From the NCBI GenBank assembly GCA_022414725.1, contig CM039464.1:4917450-4981449 (forward strand): a stretch of 64,000 nt of DNA, written 5' to 3'. The position numbers and the translations under genes were made by a program. How positions within the stretch are numbered: the first letter of the stretch is position 1; each line of letters begins with the position of its first letter. The DNA comes from Microglena sp. YARC (lineage: Eukaryota; Chlorophyta; Chlorophyceae; Chlamydomonadales; Chlamydomonadaceae). Under the pieces are notes generated by a model. It did not search any database and was not told the origin of the DNA. It saw only the letters and a program-made list of their open reading frames with translations. This document shows, piece by piece, positions 28,450 to 41,288 of this stretch.

Positions 28450-30420
28450 CAAGGGCGCCTGGAGGCGCGTCCCGAATGAAATGATTCGGATCCTTAGTTC
28501 AATGTATTTTAATTAATTGAATTGAATTGTATTTAATGTTGTGTTATTTTAATTCGATTTATTCCTTTCCATTTAATTTAATTAACGTGATTTGAATGCA
28601 TGTAATTGCTTTAAAGTGTATCAATTCGAATTGGATTAAATTCGAAGGGCGCCTGGAGGCTTTAAATTAATTGAATTCCAATTAATCGATTGATGATTTA
28701 GCATTGTTAACTACAAGGTGACGAAATAGAGAGTTGTTGGAGGGTTGTTGATTTTTAAGCAGTATTGAACGTTTCTGTAAAGTAATGAAATGCATGTATG
28801 TAGATTGACTTTTTTTAGAATTTGATGCAAGAAAAATGAGGCCAATCAGGTGTCTGGTTGATTTTACGGAATTTGTTCAAGGTATTGCATGTTTCGGCCC
28901 AGCCCAGACGTGAACGGTATATCCCGTCCTGCTGAACGGGCTTTTTTGGCCAGCGGCAGGTGGCGTGGCTTGCCACTGCCCCGCCCGGTGGCCCCCGCCC
29001 CAGCCCCCGCCCCCGCCCCCGTCCCCCCCTGCCCCCGCCCCTGCCCCGGCCCCTGCCCGCCCCCGCCCGGTGGCCACCGCCCCTGCCCCACGCACGGCCC
29101 TGAGGTGGGGTCCGTGGGCTAATTATAGCACGAAGTGCCCGAGGGGAATGTTTCGTCCATTGTGATGCTTACATGTTTCGCCTCCAATTTTTGACGACAA
29201 TTCTGCTCCCAAACCTGTGTTTGCGCACATGTGTAAATGGTTTAAATTTGAAATGTTAGCTCAAAACACCCTGAAATCAAATTGTGAACCGTTAATTGTA
29301 GCTATTTGGCCCAACCTGAGCTCCTTTTCATGAATTGCGATGCTCATATGTGCTCTGGTCAGAATTTGTCCGGTATAAATAAGTCTTATAATTCATCAAA
29401 AATATATAATGTTCAACTTTCTTTATGTTTTTCATAAAACCTGAAAATTTGGTTTGTGACACACGGACGGACGGATGAACGAACAAACGGACATTTTAAT
29501 GGGGCTAATCCCTCTTCAAATAAAGGGCGCCTGGAGGCGCGTCCCGAATGAAAATGTCTTATATTTGGGATATCTTATACAATGTTTCGTTTTTTGTGAT
29601 TTGAAGTGAAACCTGAAAAAGTAGTTTGTGACGGACGGACGGACACATACACACACACACAGTTTTGACAGGCTAATCCCTCAATCAAAAATAATTTTTT
29701 TCATTTCGGGTATAAAGGCGCCTGGAGGCGCGTCCGAATGAAAATGTTTTAAATAATCTGTATTTAAATAAACATTTAATTGTATAATTTTATTATTGTA
29801 TAATTGTTTAATTAAATAAATAAATTGTATTAATTGATGAATAATAAGATTAAAATGGATTAATCAAATTATGTTAAATTGTTTCATTAATTATAAGTTA
29901 TTAATTAATTGATTAATCAACTAATTAATTAAATTAATTATCAATTAAATTTAATTGTATGAATTAGTTAATTAATTAATTAAAATTGATTTAATTAATT
30001 TGATAGAATCAAAATTGTGTTGTATTGACTTGAATTGAATGCATTTAATTGATTTGAATTGTATTCATTTGAATTCAATAGATTAGGATTTAGTTGAATT
30101 GAATCGATGGATTTAGCTTCATTTACTACGACAATTGACATTTTGTAGGGTTGTTAAATTTGAAGGAGTATTAAACGTGCCTGGACTGTCTTGTAGATGG
30201 ACTTTATTTGCAAGCAGTTGATGCACAGGAAATGTAACCAATTTGAGGTATAGTTGAATTTGTTCGGTCAGCCGCATACAAGCTTGATGTGGATTCATTC
30301 CCCACATTTATGGCAATTCATTCGGGACCCCCAGGACACAAGCCGCTTGTTGCCTAATACAACATCGTATTACGATTTCGCAGTGATTTGCGGTCGGACA
30401 CGTGTTTTGCCAATGAGGTT
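28450..30420 (+). repeat. Large dispersed repeat X, copy 1 (with an older partial copy)
   Basis: 28450-28900 is a decayed end of the element: it has GGGCGCCTGGAGGCGC and the GAACG-GTAGATTGACTTT-like tail. 28900-30420 is a fuller copy. From about 29095 (GCACGGCCCTG) to 30420 it matches 62785-64000 closely, including GAATGTTTCGTCCATTGTGA, the nested hairpin, a TTAATTAA-rich block, and AGGGTTGTTAAATTTGAAGG near the end. A CCCCGCCCCTG-type GC minisatellite lies at 28975-29090. No protein is visible. Confidence 0.85.
29690..29742. repeat. Nested hairpin of repeat X, copy 1
   Basis: TTTTTCATTTCGGG, then TATAAAGGCGCCTGGAGGCG, then CGTCCGAATGAAAATG. The outer arms (CATTCGGG/CCCGAATG) pair, and GGCGCCTGGAGGCGC pairs inside. 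The same figure recurs at 39937-39979 and 63214-63260, and the GGCGCC core alone at 28451, 28645 and 29523. Confidence 0.85.
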
Positions 30421-30889
30421 GTAGAGTCGGCTGGGCGTGTCCCTGGCGTGCGTAAGATTGAACACATAGTCTAGACAGCCTAGACACGTGGCATCTGAAT
30501 TATGGTCAACGGCTGGCATTCAAACCACTAAGCAACTAAACCCTGAACACATTAGAAGTCACGGGCAGGACATGGGGCAAATAGTCAAGAAATAGTTGAT
30601 ATGCAGAATGCGAGAAAGTGAGAGGATGGGGCTGGGAGTTTCAGAAGTAGTGAAGTAAGTAGGTCCTCATTGCAGAATAAGCTACACAACATTTGAAAAC
30701 TTTTGAGAAGGATCATGACCGCTGCAATGCTGATATCTCTAGTCATGCGCACTCCAACTACGAGCCAAATGTTTGGTGCAGAGTTTGCCGGTATCACAGC
30801 ACAGATGGAGAGAGACAAACTAATGTACAATGAGAACACGTGGAACCTAGGGGGTCATCAGAGGCCTAAAGCATGCATACTACATATAT
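30421..30889. other. Unique-looking spacer
   Basis: No repeat or gene recognised; short open frames only (for example 30585-30839 minus, hydrophobic, unrecognised). Confidence 0.4.
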
Positions 30890-31405
30890 AATATATATAA
30901 AAACCATGACATGCCATGCTATGGTGCACCATGCCATGCCATACCAATATACTATGCAGGTAGGTACAAACCATACCATGCTATGCTACACCATGCAATA
31001 CCACACCATCAGGACATTGTATCATGCATGCTGGAATAACACCATACCATGCCATGCTATACTACACCATGCCATAGCACACCATACTACCATGCTAACA
31101 TGCATGTAGGTTTAAACCATACCATTGCCATGCTACACCATGCATACACACCAATATACCTTTGTATCATGCATGTTGGTATAAACCATAACATGCCATG
31201 CTATGCTGCACCATGAGAGACCATACCAATATACCATGCTATGCCACACCATGTTATACCACAACATACTACCAAGTTACCATGCATGCAGGTATAAACC
31301 ATAACATGCCATGCTACGCTGCACCATGTCATACCATATCAATATACCATGCATGTAGGTACAAATCATACCATGCTATGCTACCCCATACCATATGACA
31401 CCATT
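30890..31405 (+). repeat. CCATGC satellite, left of G/T array 1
   Basis: Units of about 70-80 bp with CATGCATGTAGGTA(T/C)AAACCAT, CATGCCATGCTATGCT and CACCATG. The unit start recurs at about 31025, 31100, 31168, 31283 and 31350. The same satellite returns after the array at 38700-38950, and one unit lies at 61905-61995. Confidence 0.9.
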
Positions 31406-34400
31406 ATGTGTGGTGTGATGTGGTGCGTTGTGGTGTGTTTTGGTGTGCTTTGGTGTGATTTGGTGTGTTTTGGTGCCTTTTGTTGTGTTGTGCTGGGTTG
31501 TGGTGAGTTGTGTTGTGGTGTGGTGATTTGTGTTGTGTGTTGTGTTGTGGCATGTCGTGTCGTGTCATGTCGTGTGGTGTGGTGAGGTAAGGTGTGGTGT
31601 GGTGTAGTGTGATGAGGTGTGGTGTGGTGTGGTGTGGTGTGGTTTGGTGCGTTGTGGTGCGTTGTGGTGCGTTGTGGAGAGGTGTGTTGTGTTTTGTCGT
31701 GGGTGCGTTGTGGTTTGTTTGGTTGTTGTGTTTTGTTTGTGTTGTGTTGTGGTTCGTTTTTGTTGTGTTGTATTGTGTTGTGTTGTGTTGTGTTGGGTCA
31801 TGTCATTTTGTGTCGTTTTGTGTCGTTTTGTGTCATTTTGTATCATGTTGTGGTGTGATGTAGTGTAGTGTGGTGCGTTGAAGTGTGTTTTGTTGTGTTG
31901 TGTTGTGCTGTGTTGTGGTGCGTGTGGTGCGTTGTGGTGCGTTATTTTGTGTTGTGTGTGCTATGTTGTATCATGTCATTTTGTGTCGTGTCATTTTGTG
32001 TCAATTTGTAATTTGTGTCCTTTTGTGTCAATTTGTATCATTTTGTGTTGTGTCGTGTTGTGGTGTGTTGTGGTGTAGTGTGGTACGTTGTGGTTTGTTT
32101 TCATGTGTTGTGTTGTGTTGTGTTGTGGCGTGTAATATCATGTCATGTTGTTTTGTGTTGATTTGTGTCATTTTGTGTCGTGGTGTGGTGTGGTGAGGTG
32201 TGGTGAGGTATGGTGCAGTGTGGTGTGGTGTGGTGTGTGGTGAGGTGTGCTGTGTTGTTTGTTGGTAAAGGTGTGGTGTGGTGTGGTGTGGTGTGGTGAG
32301 GCGTGGTGTGGTTTGAGGTGGTGTGGTGTGGTGTGGCGTGGCGTATCATGTCGTGTTGTTTTGTGTCCATTTGTGCCCTTTTATGTCGTGGTATGGTATG
32401 GTATGGTATGGTGTGGTGTGGTGTGGGTGTGGTGTGTTGTGGTGGTGTGGTGTGTGAGGTGTGGTGTGGTGTGTGTGGTTAGTGTGGGTGCTGTGTGGTG
32501 TGGTGTGGTGGTGGTGTGGTGTGGGTGTGGTGTGGTGTGGTGTGGTGCGGTGCGGTAAGGTGTGGTAAGTGTGGTGAGGTTGTGGTGAGGTGTGGTGTGG
32601 TGTGGTGTGGTGTGGTGTGGTGTGGTGTGGTGTGGTTTGGTGCGTTGTGGTGCGTTGTGGTGCGTTGTGGAGAGGTGTGTGTTGTTTTGTCGTGGTGCGT
32701 TGTGGTTTGTTTGGTGTGTTGTGTTTTTGTTGTGTTGTGTTGTGGTTCGTTTTGTTGTGTTGTATTGTGTTGTGTTGTGTTGGGTTGGGTTATGTCATTT
32801 TGTGTCGTTTTGTCTCGTTTTGTGTCATTTTGTGTCATGTTGTGGTGTGATGTAGTGTAGTGTGGTGCGTTGAAGTGTGTTTTGTTGTGTTGTGTTGTGC
32901 TGTGTTGTGGTGCGTGTGGTGCGTTGTGGTGCGTTATTTTGTGTTGTGTGTGCTATGTTGTATCATGTCATTTTGTGTCGTGTCATTTTGTGTCAATTTG
33001 TAATTTGTGTCCTTTTGTGTCAATTTGTATCATTTTGTGTAGTGTCGTGTTGTGGTGTGTTGTGGTGTAGTGTGGTACGTTGTGGTTTGTTTTCATGTGT
33101 TGTGTTGTGTTGTGTTGTGTTGTGGCGTGTAATATCATGTCATGTTGTTTTGTGTTGATTTGTGTCATTTTGTGTCGTGGTGTGGTGTGTGGTGAGGTGT
33201 GTGTGGTGAGGTTATGGTGCAGTGTGGTGTGGTGTGGTGTGTGGTGAGGTGTGCTGTGTTGTGTTGTGTGGTAAGGTGTGGTGTGGTGTGGTGTGGTGTG
33301 GTGTGGTGAGGCGTGGTGTGGTTTGAGGTGGTGTGGTGTGGTGTGGCGTGGCGTATCATGTCGTGTTGTTTGTGTCCATTTGTGCCCTTTTATGTCGTGG
33401 TATGGTATGGTGTGGGTGTGGTGTGGTGTGAGGTGTGGTGTGGTGTGTGGTGAGGTGTGGTGTGGTGAGGTGTGGTGTGGTGTGGTTAGGTGTGGTGCTG
33501 TGTGGTGCTGTGTGGTGTGGTGTGGTGTGGTGTGGTATGGCATGGTGTGGTGTGGTGTGGTGTGGTGTGGTGCGTGCGGTAAGGTGTGGTAAGGTGTGGT
33601 GAGGTGTGTGAGGTGTGGTGTGGTGTGGTGTGTGTGTGGTGTGGTGTGGTTTTGGTGCGTTGTGGTGCGTTGTGGTGCGTTGTGGAGAGGTGTGTTGTGT
33701 TTTGTCGTGGTGCGTTGTGGTTTGTTTTGGTGTGTTGTGTTTTGTTGTGTTGTGTTGTGGTTCGTTTTGTTGTGTTGTATTGTGTTGTGTTGTGTTGGGT
33801 TGGGTCATGTCATTTTGTGTCGTTTTGTGTCGTTTTGTGTCATTTTGTGTCATGTTGTGGTGTGATGTAGTGTAGTGTGGTGCGTTGAAGTGTGTTTTGT
33901 TTTGTTGTGTTGTGTTGTGCTGTGTTGTGGTGCGTGTGGTGCGTTGTGGTGCGTTATTTTGTGTTGTGTGTGCTATGTTGTATCATGTCATTTTGTGTCG
34001 TGTCATTTTGTGTCAATTTGTAATTTGTGTCCTTTTGTGTCAATTTGTATCATTTTGTGTAGTGTCGTGTTGTGGTGTGTTGTGGTGTAGTGTGGTACGT
34101 TGTGGTTTGTTTTTCATGTGTTGTGTGTTGTGTGTGTGTTGTGTGCGTGTATATCATGTCATGTTGTTTGTGTTGATTTGTGTCATTTTGTGTCGTGGTG
34201 TGGTGTGGTGAGGTGTGGTGAGGTATGGTGCAGTGTGGTGTGGTGTGGTGTGTGGTGAGGTGTGCTGTGTTGTGTTGTGTGGTAAGGTGTGGTGTGGTGT
34301 GGTGTGGGTGGTGGGTGAGGCGTGGTGTGGTTTGAGGTGGTGTGGTGTGGTGTGGCGTGGCGTATCATGTCGTGTTGTTTTGTGTCCATTTGTGCCCTTT

Positions 34401-37400
34401 TATGTCGTGGTATGGTGTGTTGTGTTTTGTTGTGTTGTGTTGTGGTTCGTTTTGTTGTGTTGTATTGTGTTGTGTTGTGTTGGGTTGGGTCATGTGTGTC
34501 GTTTTGTGTCGTGGTGTGTGTCATGTTGTGGTGTGATGTAGTGTAGTGTGGTGGCGTGAAGTGTGTTTTTGTTTTGTGGTGTGTTGTGTTGTGCTGTGTT
34601 GTGGTGCGTGTGGTGCGTTGTGGTGCGTTATTTGGTGTTGTGTGTGCTATGTTGTATCATGTCATTTTGTGTCGTGTCATTTGTGTGTAATTGTGTGTGT
34701 CAATTTGTATCATTTTGTGTAGTGTCGTGTTGTGGTGTGTTGTGGTGTAGTGTGGTACGTTGTGGTTTGTTTTCATGTGTTGTGTTGTGTTGTGTGTGTT
34801 GTGGCGTGTAATATCATGTCATGTTGTTTTGTGTTGATTTGTGTCATTTTGTGTCGTGGTGTGGTGTGGTGAGGTGTGGTGAGGTATGGTGCAGTGTGGT
34901 GTGGTGTGGTGTGTGGTGAGGTGTGCTGTGTTGTGTTGTGTGGTAAGGTGTGGTGTGGTGTGGTGTGGTGTGGTGTGGTGAGGCGTGGTGTGGTTTGAGG
35001 TGGTGTGGTGTGGTGTGGCGTGGCGTATCATGTCGTGTTGTTTTGTGTCCATTTGTGCCCTTTTATGTCGTGGTATGGTATGGTGTGGTGTGGTGTGGTG
35101 TGAGGTGTGGTGTGGTGTGTGGTGAGGTGTGGTGTGGTGAGGTGTGGTGTGGTGTGGTTAGGTGTGGTGCTGTGTGGTGTGGTGTGGTGTGGTGTGGTGT
35201 GGTATGGCATGGTGTGGTGTGGTGTGGTGTGGTGTGGTGCGGTGCGGTAAGGTGTGGTAAGGTGTGGTGAGGTGTGGTGAGGTGTGGTGTGGTGTGGTGT
35301 GGTGGTGGTTGTGGTGTGGTGTGGTGTGGTTTGGTGCGTTGTGGTGCGTTGTGGTGCGTTGTGGAGAGGTGTGTTGTGTTTTGTCGTGGTGCGTTGTGGT
35401 TTGTTTTGGTGTGTTGTGTTTTGTTGTGTTGTGTTGTGGTTCGTTTTGTTGTGTTGTATTGTGTTGTGTTGGGTTGGGTTGGGTCATGTCATTTTGTGTC
35501 GTTTTGTGTCGTTTTGTGTCATTTTGTGTCATGTTGTGGTGTGATGTAGTGTAGTGTGGTGCGTTGAAGTGTGTTTTGTTTGTGTTGTGTTGGGCTGTGT
35601 TGTGGTGCGTGTGGTGCGTTGTGGTGCGTTATTTGTGTTGTGTGTGCATGTTGTATCATGTCATTTTGTGTCGTGTCATTTTGTGTCAATTTGTAATTTG
35701 TGTCCTTTTGTGTCAATTTGTATCATTTTGTGTAGTGTCGTGTTGTGGTGTGTTGTGGTGTAGTGTGGTACGTTGTGTTGTTTTCATGTGTTGTGTGTGT
35801 TTGTGTTGTGGCGTGTAATATCATGTCATGTTGTTTTGTGTTGATTTGTGTCATTTTGTGTCGTGGTGTGGTGTGGTGAGGTGTGGTGAGGTATGGTGCA
35901 GTGTGGTGTGGTGTGGTGTGTGGTGAGGTGTGCTGTGTTGTGTTGTGTGGTAAGGTGTGGTGTGGTGAGGCGTGGTGTGGTTGAGGTGTGGTGTGGTGTG
36001 GTGTGGCGTGGCGTATCATGTCGTGTTGTTTTGTGTCCATTTGTGTTTTATGTCGTGGTATGGTATGGTGTGGTGTGGTGTGGTGTGAGGTGTGGTGTGG
36101 TGTGTGGTGAGGTGTGGTGTGGTGAGGTGTGGTGTGGTGTGGTGTGGTTAGGTGTGGTGCTGTGTGGTGTGTGGGTGTGGTGTGGTGTGGTGTGGTGTGT
36201 ATGGGTGTGGTGTGGTGTGGTGGTGTGGTGTGTGGTGAAGGTGTGGTGGAGTGGTGAGGTGTGGTGTGGTGTGGTGTGGTGTGGTGTGGTGTGTGGTGTG
36301 GTGGTGGTGTGGTGTGCGAGGTGTGGTGTGGTGTGGTGTGGCGTGGTGAGGTGTGTGTGGTTTTGTGGTGTGTGGGTGTGTGTGGTGTGAGGTGTGGTGT
36401 GGTGTGGTGTGGTGTGTGTGGTGTGGTGAGTAGTTTGGTTTGTGTGTATGGTGTGGTATGGTGTGTGTGTGTGGTGTGTTGTGGTTGCGTGTGTTTGTTG
36501 TGGTGTGGTGGTGTGTGTGTGTGGTGTTATGTGGCGTGGTGTCGTGTGGTGTGTGGTAATGTGTGTGGTGTGGAGTGTTGTGTTGTGTTGGTGGTGTGTG
36601 TGGTGTGGTGTGGGTTGGTGTGGTGAGGTGTGGTGTGGTGTGGTGTGGTTGGTGTGTTGTGTTGTGTTGTGTTGTGTTGTGTTTGTGTGTGGTGAGGTCT
36701 GTGTTGGGTGGTGAGGTGTGGTGTGGTGGAGAGGTGTGGTGTGGTGTGGTGTGGTGTGGTGTGGTGGTGTGGTGTGGTTGTCTGTGAGGTGTGGTGTGGT
36801 GTGGTTGGGTGTGTGTGGTGTGTGAGGAGCGTTGTGTGGTGTGGTTGGTGTGGTTTGTGTGTGTTGTGTGGTGTTTGTGTTGTTGTGTTGTGTTGTGTGT
36901 GTGGTGCGGTATGGTGAGTTGTGTGAGTTGTGTGTGGTGAGGTGTGGTGTGGCATGGCGTGGCGTGGCGTGCGTGGTGTGTAGTGTGGTGTGGTGTGGTG
37001 TGGTTGGTGTGGTGAGGCCTGGTGTGGTGAGGTGGTGTTGTGTGTGTGGTGTTGTGTTGTGTTGTGGTGTGGTGTGGTGTTTGTGGTGTGGTGTGTTGTG
37101 TGGTGAGGCGTGGTGTGGTGTGTGTGTGGTGTGGTGTGGTGTGGTGTGGTGTGGTGTGGTGTGGCGGTTAGGTGTGGTTAGGTGTGGTGTGGTGTGGTGT
37201 GTTGTGTTTGTGTGTTGTGTGGTGTGGTGAGGTGTGGTGTGGTGTGGTGTGGAGGTGTGGTGTGGTGTGGTGTGGGGTGTGGCGTGATGGGTGTGGTGTG
37301 GTGTGGTGTGGGTGTGGTGTGGTGTGTGGTGTTGGTGAGGCGTGGTGTGGTCGTGGGTGTGGTGTGTGTGTGGTGTGGTGTGGTTAGGTGTGTTGTGTGT

Positions 37401-38087
37401 GGTGTGGTGTGGTGTGTGTGTGGTGTGTGTGTGGTTGGTGTGGTGTGTGTGTGGTGTGGTGTGTGGTGTGGTGTGGTGTGGTGTGTGTGGGTGTGTGGTG
37501 TGGTGGTATGGTGTGTGTGTGGTGTGGCGTGGAGTGTGGTGTGCAGGTGTGGTGTGGTGTGGGTGGTGTGTGGTGTGGTGGTGGTGTGGTGTGGTGTGGT
37601 GTGGCGTATCATGTCGTGTTGTTTGTGTCGATTTGTGTCGTTTTATGTCGTGGTATGGTATGGTGTGGTACGGTGTATTGTGGTGCGGTGTGTGGTGTGG
37701 TGTGGTGTGAGGTGTGGTGTGGGTGTGGTGTGGTGAGGTGTGTTTGGTGTGGTGTGATGTGTTGTGGTATGGTGTGGCGTGGCATATCATGTCGTGTTGT
37801 TTTGCGTCCATTTGTGTCGTTTTGTGTCAAATGTATGGTATAGTGTGGTGCGGTGTGGTGTGTGGTGTGGCGTGGTGTGGTCGGTGTGGTGTGGTGTGGT
37901 GTGGTGTGGTGGTGGTGGTGTGCGACGTGATGTGTGTGGTGTGGTGTGGTGTGGTGTGGTGTGTGAGGGTGTGTGGCGAGGTGTACTGTGTGGTGTGGTA
38001 GTGTGGTGTGGTGTGGGGTGGTATGTGTGTGTGTGGTGTGGTGTGGTGTGGTGTGGTGTGGTGTGGTGTGGTGTGGTGTTGTGGCAC
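31406..38087 (+). repeat. G/T array 1 with ~1-kb higher-order period
   Basis: The plus strand is built almost only from G and T (TGTGGTG, TGTTGTG, TTTTGTGTC units). The marker GTGCGTTGAAGTGTGTTTT recurs at about 31873, 32866, 33880, 34551 (short unit) and 35559. GCGTATCATGTCGTGTTGTTT recurs at 32342, 33352, 34362, 35025, 36010 and later. So units are about 1.0 kb, one being shortened to about 670 bp. From about 36.1 to 37.6 kb the order breaks down into plain TGTGGTG. All long frames here (PHHTTPHHTT or CVVLCCVV) are by-products of the repeat. Confidence 0.95.
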
Positions 38088-38560
38088 ACACATCTGGCTA
38101 CACATGCACTGCCACACAGATCTGTTTCCGTACACAGTTACACACACCTGGTCATCCATGCACTACAAGACAATCCATGGACAAACACAACCCAATCAGA
38201 CACTCACGCACACACACACCAGGCCATCCATGCAATACAAGACAACCCTGTGTACACATTTACACATACCCAGACACTCACACATGCACACACAAGGGGC
38301 TACGCATGCACTGCCACACCGCCCTACTTACATACACACACACCTCGCCATCCCCATGCACTAAAATAACAATCTTATTGACACAAACAACACACTCAGG
38401 CACTCACCCACACACACTGGCCATCCATGCACTACACCATGCACTCACAGACACTGGCTATCCATTCACTACCCCATGCACACACACAAACACACTCAGA
38501 CACACCTTGAACACACACATAACTGGCTATCCAACTGCAGCACAACCCAAACACAACTAC
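38088..38560 (+). repeat. A/C-rich minisatellite right of array 1
   Basis: Degenerate units with CACACACCTGGTCATCCATG, CACTACAAGACAA and CACTCACGCACACACAC. The strand composition switches here from G/T to A/C at about 38085. Confidence 0.85.
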
Positions 38561-38960
38561 TGAAGCACGAATAAATATCACGCACTACAACACCACATAA
38601 CACGATCGCAATCATCTTCTCATTAACACCATCAGTACTAACAATCTCACCATGACCATCATCATCACTCCTACAATTAGAATCATCTATTTCACAACCA
38701 TCACTCCATACTATACCAATATACCATGCATGTAGGTACACATCATACAATGCTATGCTACACCATGCCATGCCCCACTATTTATAGCATTATACCATGC
38801 ATGTTGGTATAAACCATAACATGCAGTGCTATGCTGCACCAGGCCATACCATACTAATCTACCCATTGTACCATGCATGTAGGTATAAACCATTCAATGT
38901 CATGCTATTCTGCACCATGCAGTACCATACCAAATTTACCATGCAGGTAGAGCAAGGGGT
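38561..38960 (+). repeat. ATC-rich spacer and CCATGC satellite
   Basis: 38600-38705 is ACCATCATCATCA-like. 38705-38955 returns to the CCATGC satellite (CATGCATGTAGGTACACATC at 38726, CATGCATGTTGGTATAAACC at 38796, CATGCATGTAGGTATAAACC at 38872). Confidence 0.85.
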
Positions 38961-40070
38961 GGTAGCATGATCCTTCCCATGTTGTCTCAGCTGCATGCGA
39001 AGCAGGGAACCGCGCGCGCTTAATGAGGCGATGGGCGACTATCAGAGTTGAACTGAGGGGGCATCAAGAATTGCGAAGAATTGGTTCAAAGACAAGTCCT
39101 AGGCGCGTGTCGAAAGCTAATAATTGAGAAAACTTCAACTGAATAAGCCTGCGAGAATGGGCGAGGAGGGAAAACGAGCGAAGAAGCGGGTCCCTGGCGA
39201 TCCTAGGCCGCTTGCCAGGGAGGGGTAACGTATGGCGCGGGTGGCGTGGTCCATTTCGCCTCGGCAATACAAATGGGGGCGGCTTGGCCCATGCGAATGA
39301 TGGTACCTCCATAGTTTGCAACTCGAAAGTCGCTGGTGCTTAATTCCAAGCTCCGCAAGTGTGTGAGCTGGATATGTTATCGTTGCCACTGTAATTGTTC
39401 ATTGTGCAAGCTCGCGAGGCTGGAAACATGAACATTACGTGATTTAGAAGTACACAGTACATATCCGTAGGCCCACCCCACGCACCCGTCCCACCCCACG
39501 CACGGCCCTGCGGGTGAGTTGTGGGTGAACTCCGTGCTAATAATAGCTCAAGTGCCCTAGGCGACTGTTTCGTCCATTGTGATGCTTGCATGTTTCGCCT
39601 CGATTTTTTGACGACAATTCCATTCCCAAACCTATGTATGCGCACATGATTGGATGGTACGAATTTGAAGTGATGACAACTGTTACCAATAATTGTCGCT
39701 TTTGGCCCAAAAAGCACAAACCTTAGCTCCTTTTCTTTGAATTGCGATGCTCATATGGTTTGTGAAATATCTCCAGTATCAATAAGTCTTATAATATCTT
39801 ATAGTTTCTTATATTTGTTTTTTTGTGGATTTGAAGTGAAACCTGAAAAAGTAGGTTGTGACACACAACACACACACAAACAACACAGTTTTGACAGGCT
39901 AATCCCTCAATCAAAAAATTTGCAATTTTTTTTTTTCATTCGGGTATAAAGGGCGCCTGGAGGCGCGTCCCGAATGAAAATGTTATAAAAAACCCGTTTT
40001 TTTAATTTGGATTTTAATTTGATTTAATTTGATTTAAATTTGATTTAATTTGATTAAATTTGATTGAATT
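38961..40070 (+). repeat. Large dispersed repeat X, copy 2 (truncated)
   Basis: Matches copy 3 from AGCATGATCCTTCCCATGTT through GCGCGCGCTTAATGAGGCGA, CCATAGTTTGCAACTCGAA, CACGCACGGCCCTGCGG and TGCTTGCATGTTTCGCCTCG to the nested hairpin at 39937-39979. It stops just after a TTTGATTTAATTTGA stretch, so the last ~450 bp present in copies 1 and 3 are missing. Confidence 0.85.
39937..39979. repeat. Nested hairpin of repeat X, copy 2
   Basis: TTTTCATTCGGG and CCCGAATGAAAA form a perfect 12-bp stem around TATAAAGGGCGCCTGGAGGC and GCGT. Inside that, GCGCC and GGCGC pair again over a TGGA loop. Confidence 0.9.
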
Positions 40071-41288
40071 GGACGATGATTTAATTTCCCTATCTATATG
40101 AATGCTTCATATGTGGCAGGTGAATAGGTTTTCCGCTTGACTCCAACATGATTCGAAGTTGGTCGTGATTTATTAGTAGACCAAAGTAGATGTTTTGTAA
40201 CGCGGAATACGCAATATACGCGAAGTTTATAGTGTGTTATGGGCATCATTTGTGCTTGAAGTTTTAGCACGATCATATATGTTAAATGAATTGGCTGATT
40301 TCAATTTGATTCGAAGTATGCCATGTCTTTGGATAGGGGACAAAAGAGCATGAGGGACAATGAGCCAAATGAATGCTTCGGAATGTTACAAGAGGGGAAG
40401 TAAACCATAAGAGTTGCGACTTTACAACTATATAGGTAACATAATCTAGAGTAGTTATGAGGGGACAGTAGAGGGACCGGTCAAGGCGGGACCTAAATAG
40501 AAAAAGGATAGTGTGGTAGAGTGAGGGGGAATACAGGTTAAGCGAACGCTCCACCTAAGATTTTTATCTATGACTTGACAAGAAAAGGTAGAGTAGAAAA
40601 GCAACACAAAGCCAAGACGATGTATGAAAACGCCACACATAAGTGGTCCAAGTACAATCATAAAGCATGATGAGCTGTGCACTATTTACCAAACCCTGAG
40701 CACTCAAACTAGCTCAATACATGGTTTTAATCTCATTTTGGATAATATAATCTGAAACCCGAGGCTAGCAGAAAGCTAAATTACTGGGAAATATAAAGAA
40801 ATTATGAGAATTGAGCATTGAGATACAATGTGGTTGGGTCAACAACCCACTATCAACCTCACATTTAACTGAACAACCATGCGAACTTGTAGAAGGGCAA
40901 ACGATTCTTATACATGCTCAAGTCAACTTCTGCCTTGTCTTAACTAGCCACCCCTCCCATATAGTAAGAAAAACTAGTGTGTATAAAAAACATGTAACCT
41001 AATTTAATCAACAAGTTTACCACATGAGTAAAATGGAGCCAAAGATTTACTGTTCATGTGTTTGATTGATTTCTTTTATCCATTGGGTGGATGCATTGGA
41101 TAAAAGAAACAAATAAATCAGCATGACCTCTAATGCATATAATAAGAGCATGATATATATGGAACATATGATATCAATATGAGGAATGTCAGCTTAACCA
41201 TTGAGTTTGTAGACATCTATATATATAGTAGACACTTGACATTGAACATTTGTATGACATCATACATTTAAATATACAATGTGTAGTC
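40071..41288. other. AT-rich flank of the helicase gene
   Basis: Lies 3' of the helicase on its strand. No other gene recognised. An inverted pair around TCTTTTATCCATTGGGTGGA / TGCATTGGATAAAAGA lies at 41073-41108. Confidence 0.45.

Noticed and set aside
31565..38369. Many long frames on both strands (Cys/Val-rich and His/Thr/Pro-rich, up to 587 codons)
   Set aside because: They follow directly from the TGTGGTG repeat, appear in all frames and strands, and contain no conserved domain.
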